Assembly (NCBI GenBank): GCA_020081605.1
Contig: JAHREC010000045.1
Location: 2,046,001-2,110,000 of the forward strand
Source of the DNA: Albifimbria verrucaria
Taxonomy: Eukaryota > Ascomycota > Sordariomycetes > Hypocreales > Stachybotryaceae
DNA: 64,000 bases
Reading direction: 5' to 3'
Shown: piece after piece, positions 35,626 to 46,567 of the stretch
Layout: each line of letters opens with the position of its first letter
Position numbering within the stretch: the first letter of the stretch is position 1
Position numbers and translations under genes: made by a program
The notes under the pieces: generated by a model
Database searches by the model: none
Told to the model about the DNA's origin: nothing
What the model saw: only the letters and a program-made list of their open reading frames with translations

Positions 35626-36907
35626 ATGTCAAGACTCCTGAGCTTATTGTTGCTTGGCCTAGAGGCTTCACAAGTGCTGGCCTCATCTAAAACAGTTCCT
35701 GTGACAACTTATAGCGACTGTCAGAAGAAGACAGCCGACCCTCGTGAGGGATGCCCTCAGGCACAATCTACGTCAGCCAAGACGACACCAATGCTGATTT
35801 CAACACTATCCAGGGCGCAATCCGTTCCCTGCCAAATGACACGTCCTCCCACATAATTCTTATCGGCGCTGGGATCTACTTTGAACAGCTCAACGTCACA
35901 CGGCCCGGTCCATTGACGCTTCTTGGACAAACCGATTCACCTTCAAATGGTGCGCTTTATGCAGATGTCACTTATAACACGGCGGCGGCGAACGAAGTTC
36001 AGATCTTCCACAATGCGGCCAACAGCAACACCTACCCGGACAATCTTTATACGAGCGTCCTCGCAGTTGGACCTACATACAATGCCACATTGACTGGTGC
36101 TGGCCCAACGGGATATCCCGTTGCACCAGACACGCCGTTCGGATGCGCAGACTTCCGTGCATACAACATAGATTTTCGAAATGAATTTGCGCCACGATCC
36201 TCTGGTCCTGCTCATGCCATTGCCATCGGCTATGCCAACGCAGGCTTCTACTCGTGCGGATTCTACAGCTACCAGGATACTGTACGTTTTATTCTTGCTT
36301 GCGTGGATCTGCTCTGACCATTATCCAGATCTATGTCGGAAAGCTTGGCAACACCATTATGTACGACAGCATCGTTGCAGGCCAAACCGATTTCCTCTAC
36401 GGGTTTGGCACTTTGTTCGTGGAAAAATCTACGCTGCTCTCCCGAAATTGTGGTGGCGGTATCACAGCTTGGAAGGGGACCAACACCACCTTTGAGAACA
36501 AGTATGGCGTTTATGTCTCGGACTCCAAGATTATCGCAGCGAATACCACCGTCTTGACCCAACAACGTGGAAAGTGCAGTCTTGGCCGCCCATGGAACTC
36601 ACTGCATCGCTCCGTCATCATGAACACATATCTGGATGAGACAGTTTTGCCCGCAGGGTACACGACATGGGGAGGTCGACCGGATGGTAACTTTGGAAAG
36701 GAAACCACCATGGCTACTTACAACACATACGGCCCAGGAAATAATGTGCAAGCGCAAAAGGCTGGTAACGTCACGCTGGTGTTTGAGAAGCAAGACGTGA
36801 AGCCTTATTTCCGTCCATTAGATGTCTTTATGACACCAGACGGACTCCAGCCCAACGTTGACTGGATTGACCCTGTCGCATTGAAGCAATGTGCTTGGCG
36901 CTCTTAG
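35626..36907 (+). CDS. Pectin methylesterase (CE8)
   Basis: Secreted enzyme that removes methyl esters from homogalacturonan in plant cell walls. Signal peptide MSRLLSLLLLGLEASQVLAS. Seen: GTIYVSQDD, TIQGAIRSLPND, YSCGFYSYQDT (Gln and Tyr region), GQTDFLYGFGTLFVEKS (catalytic Asp in QTDFLYG), and LGRPWNS (substrate Arg-Pro-Trp). One intron at about 36283-36329. One break at the CCC run 35754-35756, just before PSGTIYVS, needs one base. Family-typical length of about 410 residues. It supports a plant-associated or saprotrophic way of life. Confidence 0.92.
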
Positions 36908-37272
36908 ATTTTCAGCTTAAATAGATTTTTGACTTCATCAACAGTGAAAATAGATAAATCTCAAGTCCATTGCTAATGTCTCCAGTTTGTGTGTGCCAGG
37001 CCAAGACACTGTACTAAGGTCACACATGTTGATTATGTTCCACGAAACCATCATTCCGGCATTTTCTTACTTTATTTTTCTCGATTTCAAAATTTAAAGA
37101 GATATTGACGGATCAATTAGTCTTGCTCTCAAGTAACCATCAGAGCCACCTTCTGGCTTTACCACTTGCCGTAGTTGATGAAGTGACATTCTTCAGCTTC
37201 AAAGTCCAACTTACGATACCGTATCAGAGCCAGCCTCAATTTCTTCACATCGGCAATGTTAAACGTCACTCT
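36908..37272. other. Intergenic between convergent genes
   Basis: About 365 bases, nothing recognised. Confidence 0.5.
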
Positions 37273-37816
37273 TCATAGGTGTGAAGGTTTCTTTGGCGCA
37301 AATAAACGAGCGATACCACCGAAAATCAAGATGAACATTTCGTCAATGAATTGGAAATAGAATGGCAGCGCCAGGTACGTGTCCCAATCATAGAAGGTTC
37401 GTAGGATAAGCGCCGGGTTTCCAAACTGCCCTTGTTGAAGCAGGTCATTAAAAATTCCGCCTTGTACGAACCACCTGGCAGTGCTTGCTCCTGAAGCACG
37501 AGTCTCTCGCCCTTGAAGCCCTTCATGCTGTGGACTGCTCTTGGGGGATGAACAGAGGCGGATCGCCGGCGCGAAGAATTGTCGTCTTGCCGTCCACAAC
37601 CATTTCGACCCTGCCCTCAATAACTGTCATTCGTTCGGTATGGTTCTTGTGCCAATGCGGTGGAACATAAAATTGGGAGATGCCATCGCCTTCAGCGCAG
37701 TGAACCTCGGCGGCGTACCGGTCGATGGATGTTTCAGGTTCCGTCTCATCAACCTTCACTTCGAGCGTGACGCCTGGGCCGAAATTCAATGTTTTTATTG
37801 TCTTTCCTACTGACAT
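37273..37816 (-). CDS. Cupin-domain protein
   Basis: Small single-exon beta-barrel protein of about 180 residues. Seen: the cupin motif 1 as PPHWHKNHTERMTVIEG (three metal-ligand-type residues) and cupin motif 2 near GDPPLFIPP with a following His. Then a C-terminal stretch with FYDWDTYLALPFYFQFIDEM and LFAPKKPSHL. Two breaks at the runs 37543-37547 (GGGGG) and 37450-37454 (AAAAA) each need one base. Function unknown; fungal relatives include secondary-metabolite and uncharacterised cupins. Confidence 0.75.
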
Positions 37817-38607
37817 TGTTGCGATACTGATGTATACAGGATTGACTCTTGGTTAATCTGAGTTGATAAAGTGTTTATGAAGGTGAAGTGGGGTTGGCAG
37901 GATTGATGTGTGTTTACTATGCTGTATTTAACACAAATTTGATAAGCAATAATTAGGCTAGGGCGGTGTGTGCGGCTCTGCCGTAGCAAACTACTAGCTC
38001 TGTTATAAGAATCTATGGATCCGTAGTAGGACATATGAATCGATGGCTGCTACATTCCAGTTAATGTCGTAGGGTATTTGGTGCAGGTAAGACTTGAGCT
38101 TTTCGTAGGATTACCCTTGGCCTTGCTTCGTATTGTATTTAGAATTTAATCTCCCAATCCAAGAATTATAGAGTGCTTGAGAATTATTCGCATTATTTTA
38201 TGTCTAATCGTTCTTGTTATCTTTCCATGTGACAAGGCTAATACCTCGTTTGGATTTCAAATAGCTCAATCCCCAGTCTCATGCAGAGCAGAACCTGAAA
38301 CCAACATGACGATGGAAGAGCCTATTCGGGTTATAAGATGAAAGGATTGTATTACTTGGGCCGGACATGGTAGAAGATGGACTGCTTTCCCCGTCGTCCT
38401 AAGCGCGAATGTGGTGACAACAGGGACTCATCTGCCCTGTGGAATATGAAACCTGTCCATCCTCTGACTTTTCATTTCCACTTGTTATTTTCTGAAAGGA
38501 GTAGGAATGTAGAAACACCCACTCTTCATATAATCGCTGATATCAGCCATCCCCAGTAGCCCCAGCTTCCGCCCATGATACCACTTCGCCTTGGCTCAGG
38601 ATGTATT
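37817..38607. other. Intergenic, no gene seen
   Basis: About 790 bases with the cupin promoter and the 3' flank of regulator 2. No feature recognised. Confidence 0.5.
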
Positions 38608-40962
38608 TCAGAGCGTATCGTCATCTGGAAGATTCCCGCATCCTGTGCCCTTCATCAAGTTATCAAAGAAAGCCATATCCACCCCTGTAAAGCCGAGTAG
38701 TCGATATCAGTGTCAATTGAGGCGGTCTCCATTGGAAGCCACAAAGAGTTGCTGGCTTCAACAGGGCAGATATCCTGCCGCATGACTTGGTTGGGTTGAT
38801 GCTCCTGCATCTGACTTGTCGAATTCTCTGGTCTAAACATGTTTATTGGATATTGGAAGCTTTGTGCCACTTCGTTCCGATCGTTTTCATGCGCCAGCCG
38901 CACTTTTGAGAATGAGAGGGCACGACCTTGAGATAGTTTAAAAGCCGTTTCTTTATACGGCGCTGGCTCAGAGGTGGAATAGGAACTTATTCTGATGATA
39001 CCCAAGTACGGTATGCCTAACCGAAGGTCATCACCTTTGTCTTGTGAGTTGCCATAATCCGGTACATTATTTGCTGTCACAAAGTAGCTACGACCCGTAG
39101 CTGCTTCGGCCTCAATATCAAGAAGTCTTCGAACCAGCTTCGCGCCTGTTTCACTTGCTACATCATTGTTGCTATGGCCAAGTGCATCCATTCGCTCCAG
39201 AGCTTGTTCTAGCACGGCGCGATCACTCAAGCGCTGGTGAGCTAGGAAACTAGCCGGCTGCTGACCGTTGTGAGCGTCTAGATGTCCAAGTAATAGTGCC
39301 ATAGCCGCCAGTAGCGCAAAGAAATCCACAGGACGAGAGCAAGACGATGAGGGGTTGAAGTTTCGGTGGGCGATAAATCGTGTTAATATTTCTCTGCCAG
39401 CATTGATGCAAGTATTTCTAGAATACTGGTCACCTGAGTCATTCTCCAGCTGTATCATATAAGGTACATGAAGCTGGATCAGCAGGCTGTAGTAGTACAC
39501 TTGGGCCGCCAAACGTTGTGTTTCTAAGAACGCAGTCGCTTCTCCAGGAGTGAGTTCATGGAAATATACCGGGCGCCAAAAATTTGAAGGCATTTCTTGT
39601 GCTAGCTTGAGCATCTCCTTGTCGATTTCTAACGTGATACCTAGTTCTTCTGGAGTAAATGCACGCTCGTTGCGCTCCAATATGCGAGATGCGATGACTG
39701 TCAGCAGCCGCTCAAATTTCCCCAGTGGCGGTTCGCCGGCAGAAAGTGATATCATGCCAACACTGCTTTGAGATGTACATCCAGGAAGGCCAAGAAGTAT
39801 ACCTAAGTATCGTTCCATATAAACAATACGAAACCACATGGCTTCAGGGTGCAGATCAAGTTCAGGGTTGATTCGTTTCAGAGAGGGTAGAGGACTGCGA
39901 TGGATGCCCAGCAATTGAGCAACCGTAGCAGCTTTGCGGTAAACTGCCCATGCTCGTCGAAGCTTGCCATTATTCACCTCATATGTTCCTTCTAGCATGA
40001 TACAAAACAAGCAGTCAAGTGTGCCCTGCATCTCTGCATTGTTTGTTACCCAAGTTGAGGCGGCTTTTGCCATACGATGCATAATTTTGTCTTTCGGCTC
40101 GGCAAGACAGCTGAACCTGTCGTTGTCAGGACTCTGAAGTGTGATGGCAAATAGAAGCATACACATCGCCCAGGTTACTGAATGGCTGTTTTTATCAGGA
40201 AGCCTACTTTTGAGGCCCCGTGCCACAAGCGTTTCGAGGGTTAGCTTGCCGTGTGGCTGAGTGCTGAGGAGGTAGTTGTACAACAAAGTCATGGAGCTCT
40301 CTCGAATGAGTATTTCTGCGTCATTCTCGCTGGGAAAAGCTTCAATCAAGTGGTCGACAGCGGTTTTCTCCTCGTCTCGGTGGGTCGTGGTATGCAAGTT
40401 TTCTGTGCAAACAGAAATAGTTGGGGTTGGCGTAGGAAGTAACATGGGTGAAGCAGTATCTCCCGTATGCTATTCTATTTAAGTAAAGATTTAAAACGGC
40501 ATATATAAAACTCACTTCTTCATCCATCAAACCAAGAGCCGGTAGTGATTCCATATTGCAATGAGAATTTAGAGTATCTGTGTTTACACGGATGCTCTGC
40601 TGTGGCTCCACGTCCACAGCTCTTCTCATGCCAGTATTACCCACGATCAAGCCGTTTACAAGATCCTCAACCTTGGAGATCCTCTCTCCCAGATGCCTAT
40701 TACCTGCTTTTGCCGGTGACAACTCCTCTGGCATGTCCTGGCTAACACAAGCCGTACGTCGTTGTTGGCAGCTAAGGCAATCACTATCCTCAGCCGATGC
40801 GAATATGCATCGGATTTTGCGCCGCTTGCATTCCCAGCATGACTTTGTACCCTTTCGAACCTTTCTTCGCTTTGCTCGCTGGCTTGGATCAGGTGAGATG
40901 TCATTGTGGATTGGCGTTGCGGTTGGTAATCTCGCCACGGATGGCTTCTTCCTTGTATGCAT
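38608..40962 (-). CDS. Zn2Cys6 transcription factor 2
   Basis: Nuclear regulator of about 740 residues. Start MHTRKKPSVARL at 40962, basic region, then the zinc cluster CWECKRRKIRC followed by DCLSCQQRRTAC, and a coiled linker (ERISKVEDLVNGL). One intron at about 40518-40466. The fungal-specific domain (PF04082 type) is seen as RRAWAVYRKAATVAQLLGIHR and MWFRIVYMERYLGILLGLPGC. A break near the CCCC run 38682-38685 hides the end; one base extends the protein to DMAFFDNLMKGTG and a stop at 38608. It is divergent from the MFS transporter gene at 41493, so it may control that gene. Confidence 0.9.
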
Positions 40963-41492
40963 ATTTAAACAGTTCTAGCACGGCCTTTTTACTTGAATGA
41001 ATATTGTTGGAAAGGCTAAGTGGTTTAGAAATGCTCTCTCAAAGGTGCGGGCATCAACAGAACACTACTACAGCATGGAAAACACAACTCCGCCGTCACG
41101 GGCGAAAATCCTCGGCAATATTTGCCCACTCAGGTCAACCCTTGTAGGTAAGCATGCTATCATTGGTCAGAGCCCAGAGTTGTCTCTGATTACCCTGAAT
41201 ACGCACGTAATTCACTTTGGACAAAAAGCAAACAATGATGACTTGAATGGTGTGGTGTCTCGCTGCCCGATATTACTCGTAAGTCCGGACGGCTGAAGTT
41301 GGTAGTGTAACCAACAATTCGCTCACGCACAAACCCCATTATCTCCGTGTTGACGGCTCTAACGTTGGCATTGAGGCTCTCATTGTTAACGAACAGCGAA
41401 TATAAAACATCAGAGAGTGGCCTTCATTGGTGGTCACCTGCCCCTTTGTTTTGAACGGGTATAATTTATCCCAACACTGAGAGTGAAGTGAA
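40963..41492. promoter_or_regulatory. Divergent promoter of regulator 2 and MFS transporter 2
   Basis: A 530-base divergent gap. CGG triplets occur (for example GTCCGGACGG near 41283-41292), which is the kind of half-site Zn2Cys6 proteins bind, but no clear spaced pair is claimed. Confidence 0.35.
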
Positions 41493-42820
41493 ATGGCGAC
41501 AGCAAATTTTCGCAATCATGCGGTCGACAATACCGTCTCGGTGTCTGGTAACAAGTCAGAAGTCAAGCTAGCCAACACCGATGAATCAATGAATCCAGGC
41601 CTCTCGATTCCAGCACCTCCTCCTAATGGTGGACTTATGGCATGGCTTCAAGTTGCTGCCGGTTTCGTGCTTTTCTTCAACACATGGGGCATGATCAGTG
41701 CCTTCTCTGTGTACCAAACATACTATGAGTCTGGCGACCTCTTCCAAGCTTCATCCTCAAACATTTCATGGATCGGCTCTATTCAATCATTTTTACTGCA
41801 GTTGACTGGACTTGTGGCCGGCCCTGTCTACGATAGAGGCCAAGTCCGACTGCTCATAGGCACCGGCAGCTTCTTGATTGTTTTTGGACACATGATGCTC
41901 TCCTTGTGTACAGAGTACTGGCAGGCACTATTGGCACAGGGCTTCTGTATCGGCATAGGAGCAGGCCTGCTTTTCGTGCCTACTGTGTCTCTTATACCAA
42001 CTTGGTTCAGCACGCGCATTGGTCTTGCTCTTGGTATCGCCTCTTCTGGATCCTCCTTTGGCGGCGTCATCTACCCTATTGTACTATACCGACTAGTTTC
42101 GCAGATTGGCTTTCCTTGGGCTGTACGATCCGTTGGTTTTATTGCTCTCGCAACCTTCATTTTGCCGCTGACCGTCATTCGCATGCGCGTGCGTGTACCG
42201 AAGCCACGAGCCGTGGTGGACTGGTCGGCATTCCGCGACATCAAGTTCATGGTGTTTACCTTTGGAGTGTTAATATGTTTCATTGGTCAGACCGCGCTCC
42301 TATTTTACATTTCCTTTTATCCAGCAAACCGCGGCATTACCGGCACGTCCATGGCATTCTACATTGCAGCGATACTCAATGCTGGGTCAATCTTAGGCCG
42401 CATATTGCCCAACGCTTTATCAGATCGAATTGGCGTGTTTAACACGATTGCGCCGTTTATGGTTCTCTTAGGTGTAACTATATTCTGTTTGCTGGGCGTT
42501 CGTAACGAAGCGGGCATGATTATCGAAGCCCTAGTTACGGGCTTCTTTAGTGGCGTCGCCGTTGCCTTACCACCTGTTTGCTTCCGAGTTCTCACAGATA
42601 ATAAATCCATGCTTGGAACTCGCATGGGCCAGGGCTTTGCAATCGCTGGCCTTGGTTTGCTAACCGGAGGTCCCGGTGCCGGAGCCATCCTTGGCACGGT
42701 TGAGCCGTTGAACTGGACAGGGCTGTGGGTTTTGGAGGCGTTTCAACGTGCTTAGCAGGAGTAGTGTATGCTTGTGTTCGAAGCATGAAGTTCGGTACCT
42801 CATTGAAGGTCAAAGTTTGA
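41493..42820 (+). CDS. MFS transporter 2, monocarboxylate-porter-like (SLC16/MCH type)
   Basis: Plasma-membrane carrier of about 440 residues, single exon. Seen: the MCT signature before TM1 as PPNGGLMAWLQVAAGFVLFF, then WGMISAFSVYQTYYES, SWIGSIQSFLL, TM4 GIGAGLLFVP, GLALGIASSGSSFGG, and the loop GRILPNALSDRIGVFN. Twelve hydrophobic segments. A break at the TTTT run 42730-42733 cuts the last helix; one base extends it to a stop at 42820. Likely substrates in the family are monocarboxylates, riboflavin or metabolites. Confidence 0.9.
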
Positions 42821-43053
42821 AGATCAAATGGGTTAATGGGTAGTGTCGGATACTAGGGTGTTAGCATCGTAATTACTGTGAAAACCTCGGGTTGGGTTGA
42901 CGTACTGGATTTACATGGCCGAAGAGATGGGAATCAATACTACTATCTTGATTTTGGGAATGCGGCTGCTTTCTAATCAAGACGTAATTGGGAATTAGGA
43001 GTGGCATGGTAGTACATAAATACATAATATACAATACACTAGTTTCTTGACCA

Positions 43054-43749
43054 TCAATGACATGACTTTCCGTATTTCCGTAGTCGATGATAGTTGTATG
43101 GCAGCGGTGCGATAAAACCAGCCGCTATTGAGAGCGCTGCAGCTCCCCAGAATGCCGGGTTGTCAAACTGTATAACGCCCCCGTGAGATGGTAGTCAACC
43201 ATATTTTCCGCCGCTTCCATTGTCAACATAGATATCATGCTCATCCCCGCTGCCGTCCTCACGGCGATCGGCCAAGACAATTGGTCACGGCCAAATTTGA
43301 GTAAAGCCGTCTCCAACAATAGCGAGGTCGTCACACCAGTAGCCACTAAACAAGAAACATGTTATGTGAGTATGTGGAGAGTAGATTTCACCAGGTATTC
43401 TTAGCTTACTCGAAATTGCCATCACGGTTCCAATGCCCAGCTCAGGATGGGCGGCTTGTAAGTACCACATGGCGGAAAAATCGCCCACAGTGCAGCCAAC
43501 CAGGCAACGCAAGGTATTGATCATAGCGCGTTTCCACACTGGAACAGAGGACCAGAAGCCGACGGTAGCGGCAGACACCTGCTGAGTCTTGCAAGTCGAC
43601 TTCTCGCTAGATTTTGTGCACCCTGATCTCCTTTGCAAGCGGATAGTAGAGGGCAGCAACACACATTTTGGCCTGGCAGAATTGAGCGTGGCGAACCGAC
43701 AGCCGGACCTTGCCAAACTCAACAGATGTAGTCCGTGCATGGTGCGCAT
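43054..43749 (-). CDS. DUF4396 family protein, predicted mitochondrial or membrane
   Basis: Conserved fungal protein of unknown function. Seen: a basic N-terminal segment that could be a mitochondrial presequence (MRTMHGLHLLSLARSG, Arg-rich after it), the family core VWKRAMINTLRCLVGCTVGD and YLQAAHPELGIG, then after an intron (about 43410-43348) ATGVTTSLLLETALLKFGRD, AAGMSMISMLTMEAAENMVD and a final hydrophobic helix with IAAGFIAPLPYNYHRLRKYG. A break at the CCCCC run 43178-43182 (plus strand) needs one base. The start is unsure; the frame is open further upstream but without an ATG. Confidence 0.7.
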
Positions 43750-44549
43750 CAATGTTTCCACAGTGTTTTCATCAATTACAATAGAATCACTGCAATTTTT
43801 GGCGTCACAACGGGAGAGTGAAGAAAAGGGGCTTATGATGAAGCAAGGATTTTGCGGGAGGCACAAATGGCTCGTTCTCGCCTCAGGCCCTACCCTGGAT
43901 CATTGCCTTGGCAGTGCCGCATTTGGAGAAACTCGCTTCCATATTGCCGCCATAAAATTTACCTTGGATCGCTGAAGGATATTGAAAGGTGAAGTAGTAG
44001 TCAAGCATGAGTCAAATATCAGGGCGCTCATATGTATAGCTGCGCAGCCAATGAGATCTCACCGAGAGCAATTGGTTGGACTCGTTGAGAAATTGTGGTG
44101 GAGGGTACTTGTTGTATGTGGCAAGCAATATATACAGCTTGTGTACCATAAAAATATTGTTTCCTTTTTGGTCTACAACAGCAACTGCAAAAATAGAACG
44201 GACGAATTAAATATCGTACTACAAGGCGCTAAACCTATGGTTCTGTAATATTCACCCCGGTTACATACCTGTTAAAGGACTGACCCCATCTCGTGCCGAG
44301 GAGGCCATTTACATCAAGCAAGCTAAGAGGCCCAGAGGCTGAACTATAGGTTAGGAGAAAATTGAAAGCAGCCAACAGCGATAAGATAAACAGCTCGAAC
44401 CCCTCCCCGCAATGCGATACGCTAATCGATAAGCGAAGCCAGCAAGCAGAGCAGAGCAAAGCAAAGTAGACCCGATCTCGGTACGCCCTGTGACCGAGCT
44501 TCGTGACCACTTCACGCCCATACACAATCTTCACCTAACCGCGTGCGCA
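43750..44549. other. Intergenic, promoters of DUF4396 and P5C reductase genes
   Basis: About 800 bases; the left part may hold more of the DUF4396 5' end (minus-strand frame open to about 43908 without an ATG). Otherwise no feature. Confidence 0.45.
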
Positions 44550-45449
44550 ATGACTTCCATTCTCAAGGACAGCAAGATTGCCTTCATTGGCGGAGGCAAC
44601 ATGGCCTCCGCCATCATCTCCGGCCTCGCTGCCAAGGGCATTCCCAAGACAAACATCGTCGTCTCCGAGCCCTGGGATGTCAACCGCAACAAGCTCGACG
44701 CGCAGGGCATCCCCACCACCACCTCCAACGCCGACGCCGCTCGTGATGCTGGCGTAGTCATCTTGGCCGTCAAGCCCCAGGTTACCCGCCCTGTGTGCGA
44801 AGAGCTCGGAGCTGCCTGGGCTCAGCGCACTCAGCTGCCCGTCGTCGTGTCTGTCGCCGCCGGCGTCACCCTCGAGAGCATCGTGAACTGGTCCAAGACG
44901 TCGGATGGTCGCACCGCACACGTTGTGCGTGTCATGCCCAACACGCCCGCTCTTGTCGGCGAGGGTGCATCCGGCCTGTATGCCGGCGCCGACGTTACTC
45001 AGGAGGAGAAGGACTTGGTCACGGCGCTGATGGAGAGCGTGAGCAAGGCGACCGAGTGGGTACACAAGGAGGACCTCCTCAATGTCGTTACAGGATTGTC
45101 AGGTAAGCACAGCACTTCACACAAGCCCAATTCCAGCATTGCTCACATCCCGTCAGGTTCTGGTCCCGCCTACTTCTTCAACATGGTCGAGCACCTCATC
45201 TCCAGTGCCACCGCCCTCGGCTTGCCCGAGGAGCAGGCTGCCCGCCTTGCTAAGCAGACCTGCCTCGGCGCTGGCAAGATGCTGGTCGAGTCTTCCGAGT
45301 CACCGGGTCAGCTGCGACAGAACGTCACGAGCCCCAACGGCACCACGCACGCCGCTCTGCAGACGTTCGCGTCTCTCGGATTTGACAAGATTGTGGACGA
45401 GTCAGTCAAGGCCGCTACTAACCGCTCCGTGGAGCTGTCCAAGCTGTGA
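44550..45449 (+). CDS. Pyrroline-5-carboxylate reductase
   Basis: Last step of proline synthesis: reduces pyrroline-5-carboxylate with NAD(P)H. Seen: Rossmann motif IAFIGGGNMASAIISGL, VSEPWDVNRNKL, VILAVKPQV, VVSVAAGVTLESI, RVMPNTPALVGEGASGLY, and the C-terminal signature GSGPAYFFNMVEHLI, with QLRQNVTSPNGTT. One 54-base intron at 45103-45156, in frame and GT/AG, so it can be mistaken for coding. No frame break. GC-rich and C-ending codons set this gene apart from its A/T-richer neighbours, as expected for a well-expressed housekeeping gene. Cytosolic. Confidence 0.96.
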   Translation: MTSILKDSKIAFIGGGNMASAIISGLAAKGIPKTNIVVSEPWDVNRNKLDAQGIPTTTSNADAARDAGVVILAVKPQVTRPVCEELGAAWAQRTQLPVVVSVAAGVTLESIVNWSKTSDGRTAHVVRVMPNTPALVGEGASGLYAGADVTQEEKDLVTALMESVSKATEWVHKEDLLNVVTGLSGKHSTSHKPNSSIAHIPSGSGPAYFFNMVEHLISSATALGLPEEQAARLAKQTCLGAGKMLVESSESPGQLRQNVTSPNGTTHAALQTFASLGFDKIVDESVKAATNRSVELSKL

Positions 45450-45580
45450 GCGCTTATCAGGTGCCAATCACAAATAATCAGTAAAAAAACGGAAAAGGAC
45501 ATGAGCATTTCGCATTGCGGCTTGACGTAGATAAAATTTCGGTTTAGATATCCTCAAAACATGATTGAAATGCTTTTCAT

Positions 45581-46021
45581 TCAAGGCTGTGCCTTTGCTT
45601 CCTCCACTTTTCTCTTGGCCAGTTCTGCCAGAATTTCCACAGCTTCCCGCTCCCTTCCATCAGGCACAAACAAATGGTCGTGATAAAACCCGCTAACGGG
45701 ATTGACGCCCATGTTGCTCTTAGCTAGCTCGGTCGCCACCACGGCCATGAACCCCACCGCCTCCAGGCTCGATGTCACGTTCAGCGTGATCATTTTACAG
45801 GGGAAGAAGTAGTCCATCGCGTTGGCACGTGCATACTCGAGTGATACGATTGCGGTGATGCCTTCTGTTTCTCGGAACAGCAACTGCAACTCTGAAAACG
45901 GCGGCACCTTGACATCATCACGAAGCGTGGTGAAGACGTAGGTTGTGGGGTGAAGGGTTGTCGTCAAGGTTGAGAGGAGGGTGCTGAGCGACAGCTCGCC
46001 AGGGTCTTTCATGACCGACAT
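45581..46021 (-). CDS. ACT-domain protein (ACT_7/CASTOR-like, DUF2241 type)
   Basis: 146-residue single-exon protein. Seen: LSLSTLLSTLTTTLHPTTYV, FRETEGITAIVSLEYA, and ITLNVTSSLEAVGFMAVVAT with the C-terminal VSGFYHDHLFVPDGREREAV, the typical two-ACT arrangement of this small family. Presumed amino-acid-sensing or ligand-binding role; no enzyme motif. It is tail-to-tail with the proline gene, 131 bases apart; a link in amino-acid metabolism is only suggestive. Confidence 0.85.
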   Translation of the reverse strand: MSVMKDPGELSLSTLLSTLTTTLHPTTYVFTTLRDDVKVPPFSELQLLFRETEGITAIVSLEYARANAMDYFFPCKMITLNVTSSLEAVGFMAVVATELAKSNMGVNPVSGFYHDHLFVPDGREREAVEILAELAKRKVEEAKAQP

Positions 46022-46567
46022 TGCTGCGTTGATTAAATGATATTCTCTAATTGAACTTGTAAACGGGCGACCGTAAAGGTGCAGGCTTTGGTGTTTGTAG
46101 TTTGTAGGTAGTCGCCCTCCCTCAATATCTGACGTCGGGAAGAATGGGCACTGTCTGGATTGAGAGTTTATGATGAGCTAGAGGACTAGCTCCGCCCTGT
46201 GGACGACATCATATGGGTCGCATTCTCCTCTCCAAGGCTTATTCATACCTCCCTATAATGCTACAGGCTTGTGATTAGCTGTTGTCGCAGAACAAATTAC
46301 GAAGCAAGTAGACAACACGTATAGGCGCACAAATCACCTATTCAATTGTCCTAAAGCTCCCAGTGAGCGTAATGCAGGAGTTCCAACGGAGTCAATTACC
46401 CTCAAACACGCAAATAATTCATTACTTAATGCTTGTATTCTTATTCGTTTTTATTCATCATCAAGTCCAATTGGGTTGGACTGATTGATATAGTGATTAT
46501 TACTGAGGTTAAGAAACTTCCGATCAACGGTTAAGTCATTATATACATAGAATCTTTCTTTAGGTGC
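46022..46567. other. Intergenic, no gene seen
   Basis: About 550 bases, A/T-rich near the right end; nothing recognised. Confidence 0.5.

Noticed and set aside
44535..45065. 176-codon antisense frame opposite P5C reductase
   Set aside because: Shadow of a GC-rich gene with C-ending codons; no protein family.
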